Positions 4,108 through 6,330 of a stretch of DNA of 6,330 nt are shown one piece after another. The DNA is taken from positions 1 through 6,330 of the forward strand of contig CAJJPW010000128.1 in the NCBI GenBank assembly GCA_905193725.1. The letters run 5' to 3'. Below the pieces are notes generated by a model. The model worked only from the letters and a program-made list of their open reading frames with translations, was not told the origin of the DNA and did not search any database. The translations under genes were made by a program, and so were the position numbers. How positions within the stretch are numbered: the stretch's first letter is position 1; each line of letters begins with the position of its first letter. Source of the stretch: an uncultured Eubacteriales bacterium. GTDB taxonomy: Bacteria > Bacillota > Clostridia > Christensenellales > Christensenellaceae.

Positions 4108-5871
4108 CTAGAAGTTATTTCTATCGTCAAACCGGTTCCTCGGTTTTCTGTCCTCCGTAGGATCCTTTGGTCTCTGCATAGAAGACGGTTTTTGCATCGG
4201 CCTTGGGCGCTGAATTGTCCGATCTACCTGGCTGCCATTTCTACCCTGATATTGAGATGGACGTTGCGCGGACGTTGGACGCTGTGGTCTATTTCCAGTA
4301 GTGCCTGGCCGAGACATATTGCTCTTCGGCATATTCGTTCCATTCTTGCCCTTAGTAAGCCCGCTTTGCTTTTTCTTTTCCTTTCTCACCAGGACAATCA
4401 ATATCACACCAATTACGATAATGAGTACAATTACCACGATGATAATGATAAGTACTGTGCTCATTCCACTGCCAGCGTTTTCTGACCCCACTGTGATCTC
4501 AAATGGGTCCGCAGCAAACTCGTATTTCTCGCCTGCTGCGTCATAACCAGTGATGACAAACTGATATACGGTGGTCTCTTCTACATTGATCTCAATATTT
4601 TCAATATTAACTTCCTGCCCAGGTTCAATGCTGGGAATATCCTCTGTAATTTTGCCCAAAGTTGCTTCTTCTACCACTACATTATTCAGCACTACGTCTG
4701 AGTTGTTGGTGATTTTCATGTTAACCTTAGCAAGGCCGGGCTCTTCCATGACCTGGTTCTCGCTTGTTACTTCAATGACAAATGTCTCCTCATTTAATGC
4801 ACTCGTCGTAGATGCAGAAGGTGAAGCGGAAGGAGATGCGGAAACCTCCCCTGTAGACACAGGAATAGCATTCGAAGTAAAAGTATGGGTTTCTCCATTT
4901 TGGTCTGTCGCCTCTACAGTAAATTGTAGTTCCCCGCCATTTTGAATATTCACCGTCTTTTCTACGTTAAAGGATTCCCCAGGGCTGAGCTCTGTGCGGG
5001 CTGAGTCTACCCGTTGTCCATTGTAGTCAAACACTTTGATGTTGCTGAGCAGCACATCGCCGGAGTTTTCCACATATAGTTTAAAGGTTGCCTCTTCACC
5101 TGGGGCATAGACGTCTTTATCAGAGGAGAACTCTAAGTGCAGGTCTGCATCACCTGAGACGGTGATCTTCTTAGAATCGAAGTCTGCACTATAGGATTTC
5201 CCATCTGCAGTGTATTTCACTACAGGTTTTACCGTCACCGTTTTATTGAACGTGCCCGTATAAGTGACACTCTTAGACTGTCCTGGATCTAATGAAAATT
5301 TATCCCCAATCCGATTGCCGCTGTTGAGTACAGAAGCAGATACTGCGGCATCTGTAATCTCAACATCTCCTTGGTTTTCCACGGTAAATGTGAACTTCAC
5401 CTTTCCACCAGGGCTGACGGTATCTTTATCCACTTTTACGCTCGTCCCCACCTTGACATTGGAGGCTTTTTTATTTACTTTAGCAGTTGCGTATTCTTCA
5501 TCCTGCCGGCGTTCACCCGTATCGTCTGTGTAGTAAAATTCCACAGAAAATGCCAGTGTATCCCCTAATTTAGAGGTAGGTACATTGATAGTCTCTGTGA
5601 GATTTTTAGTATCGCCAGCATTGATATTTCCCACTTCGGTGATGACATCACCCTCATAGGTGAGCTTTGCTTCCTCCACTGCCACATCGCCGCTGTTTTG
5701 AATGGAAATGGCAAATTCAACATCGCCACCCTCTTTTAAGGATTCTGTGTTTGGTTTTACACTTAGGCTCACATCCACATTTGCCGCATTTGCCGTGGGA
5801 ATCACTGCAAATACAGCCGTGAGAATCAGCGCGACTGTCAATATAAATGATACTGTCTTTTTCAAGTTCAT
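4108..5871 (-). CDS. Secreted, membrane-anchored protein with four tandem Ig-like (CARDB/COG1361-type) domains
   Basis: This 587-residue protein is predicted to sit outside the cell, anchored by one membrane helix. A Sec signal peptide (KK at 4-5, hydrophobic core about 7-24) ends with ANA (27-29), a likely signal peptidase site. Four beta-rich repeats follow, about 32-135, 138-240, 243-340 and 361-465. Repeats 1-3 carry an N-x-GDV motif (N59, N166, N269), repeat 4 a degenerate NNSDV (389-393). Each also has a later PG(Q/E)-like turn. A Ser/Ala/Pro linker (344-358) separates repeats 3 and 4. A membrane segment (about 472-495) precedes RKEKKK and a basic, disordered tail with repeated QRP. The repeat style is that of CARDB/NEW3-like adhesion or scaffold domains; function is unknown. 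ATG 5871 has GGAGAG just upstream; the TTG at 5874 is too close. It has its own promoter and terminator, so it is probably monocistronic. Confidence 0.88.
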   Translation of the reverse strand: MNLKKTVSFILTVALILTAVFAVIPTANAANVDVSLSVKPNTESLKEGGDVEFAISIQNSGDVAVEEAKLTYEGDVITEVGNINAGDTKNLTETINVPTSKLGDTLAFSVEFYYTDDTGERRQDEEYATAKVNKKASNVKVGTSVKVDKDTVSPGGKVKFTFTVENQGDVEITDAAVSASVLNSGNRIGDKFSLDPGQSKSVTYTGTFNKTVTVKPVVKYTADGKSYSADFDSKKITVSGDADLHLEFSSDKDVYAPGEEATFKLYVENSGDVLLSNIKVFDYNGQRVDSARTELSPGESFNVEKTVNIQNGGELQFTVEATDQNGETHTFTSNAIPVSTGEVSASPSASPSASTTSALNEETFVIEVTSENQVMEEPGLAKVNMKITNNSDVVLNNVVVEEATLGKITEDIPSIEPGQEVNIENIEINVEETTVYQFVITGYDAAGEKYEFAADPFEITVGSENAGSGMSTVLIIIIVVIVLIIVIGVILIVLVRKEKKKQSGLTKGKNGTNMPKSNMSRPGTTGNRPQRPTSAQRPSQYQGRNGSQVDRTIQRPRPMQKPSSMQRPKDPTEDRKPRNRFDDRNNF

Positions 5872-5959
5872 CAACTCTCCTAAATTTTTAAACTAATCAT
5901 TTCTCCATCCATCCCGTTTCCAAATTGTCCAATTCACATGCTAAAAACAGGATCAATTC

Positions 5960-5988
5960 ATTTTATTACAAATAAAAATCAATGTCAA
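5960..5988 (-). promoter_or_regulatory. Near-consensus sigma-70/SigA promoter for the Ig-repeat protein gene
   Basis: On the minus strand a perfect -35 box TTGACA (5983-5988) is followed, after exactly 17 AT-rich bases, by TAAAAT (5960-5965), five of six matches to the -10 consensus. The expected start is near 5953, giving a leader of about 80 bases before the ATG at 5871. The 279-base gap between this gene and ilvE (5872-6150) is AT-rich and otherwise shows only the hairpin at 6106-6133. I see no clear operator or riboswitch in it. Confidence 0.8.
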
Positions 5989-6105
5989 ACAAATCGCTTA
6001 CTATTCACAATTTCGTTACACATTGCAGAGAAACTGTATGCTACTTATTATTTCATTCCCGTTTATCTCTTCAAATATACCGCTCTTTTGCTCCTATATG
6101 AAGCA

Positions 6106-6133
6106 AGCGCCGGTTTTCTTTTTTACCAGCGCT
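6106..6133 (-). terminator. Hairpin after ilvE, possible terminator without a clear U-tract
   Basis: AGCGCCGGT (6106-6114) and ACCAGCGCT (6125-6133) can form nine pairs, one of them a G-T wobble, around a ten-base loop that is A-rich on the minus strand. It begins 18 bases past the ilvE stop, the right place for a terminator. However, the bases after it on the minus strand (TGCTTCATATAGG) are not a U-run, so termination is uncertain and it may be only a 3'-end stabilising hairpin. Confidence 0.4.
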
Positions 6134-6150
6134 GCATTCAAAGAATCACA

Positions 6151-6330
6151 TTACTTAATTTCATAGGTCCAGCCGAATTTGTCTTCCGCTCTACCATATT
6201 GAATATCTGTCAGTGTGGTATACAGTTTTTGTGTTACCTCACCCATTTTGCCATCATTGACTACAATGTGTTTATCCTGCCATATGAGCTCCCCTACTGG
6301 ACTTACTACGGCAGCAGTGCCTGTGCCAAA
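6151..6330 (-). CDS. ilvE: Branched-chain amino acid aminotransferase, C-terminal part (partial)
   Basis: The minus-strand frame is open from the right window edge to TAA at 6151-6153 and gives 59 residues. It begins FGTGTAAVVSPVGEL, the signature near the C-terminus of fold-type IV PLP aminotransferases of the BCAT group; the GTGTAA turn helps hold the cofactor phosphate. The end (LYTTLTDIQYGRAEDKFGW) matches the family's final helix and its closing GW segment. The enzyme moves the amino group between glutamate and the keto acids of leucine, isoleucine and valine in the cytoplasm. The catalytic lysine and the N-terminal domain lie outside the window. The eukaryote-like long BCAT form is most likely from this tail. 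It is co-directional with the Ig-repeat gene but separated by a hairpin and a strong promoter, so the two are probably independent units. Confidence 0.93.
   Translation of the reverse strand, partial: FGTGTAAVVSPVGELIWQDKHIVVNDGKMGEVTQKLYTTLTDIQYGRAEDKFGWTYEIK

Noticed and set aside
4192..5896. Plus-strand open frames opposite the Ig-repeat gene
   Set aside because: They lack ribosome binding sites and family motifs, and the minus frame has a signal peptide, repeats, a membrane helix, a promoter and a terminator.
5872..5955. Riboswitch in the leader of the Ig-repeat gene
   Set aside because: The leader of about 80 bases shows only very short complementary stretches such as AATTG/CAATT, and no conserved aptamer pattern I recognise.

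Overview
The window looks like a chromosomal stretch from an anaerobic Bacillota, most likely a gut-type Clostridia (Lachnospiraceae/Oscillospiraceae-like). This rests on purine-rich Shine-Dalgarno sites, the style of the MATE and flavoprotein sequences, a stand-alone IS200-type element, and a secreted multi-Ig protein with a long basic tail. No sequence search was possible, so the taxonomic reading is an inference.

Left block (1-3222, + strand): a tight, visibly GC-rich operon of five genes, the first cut by the window edge. In order these are the C-terminus of a probable flavodoxin-fold reductase, an SDR-family protein that lacks most of the SDR catalytic residues, a MATE efflux transporter, a flavodoxin-fold NAD(P)H oxidoreductase with a cysteine cluster, and a small nitroreductase. 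Start and stop codons overlap at two junctions and the other gaps are 13-25 bases. Three FMN/NAD(P)H-type proteins around one efflux pump suggest handling of a redox-active or electrophilic small molecule by reduction plus export. The substrate cannot be read from the sequence.

Middle block (about 3243-3991, - strand): an IS200-type insertion sequence with a single HUH/Y1 transposase, tnpA, and no tnpB. Matching hairpins (CACCCG...CGGGTG) lie at both ends. Between the tnpA stop and the right-end hairpin is a dense series of further hairpins. Upstream of tnpA, a perfect 14-base inverted repeat spans the promoter and covers the tnpA ribosome binding site, an arrangement expected to silence translation from read-through transcripts.

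Right block (about 4013-6330, - strand): visibly less GC-rich. It holds a strong hairpin terminator, a 587-residue secreted membrane-anchored protein with four Ig-like repeats and a QRP-rich cytoplasmic tail, its near-consensus promoter, and the C-terminal 59 residues of a branched-chain amino acid aminotransferase (ilvE) running off the window edge. The change in base composition coincides with the insertion sequence, so the left operon may have been acquired or rearranged into place. I see no wholly new system. The most unusual parts are the IS regulatory architecture and its structured 3' tail, the catalytically atypical SDR in a redox/efflux operon, and the uncharacterised Ig-repeat protein.
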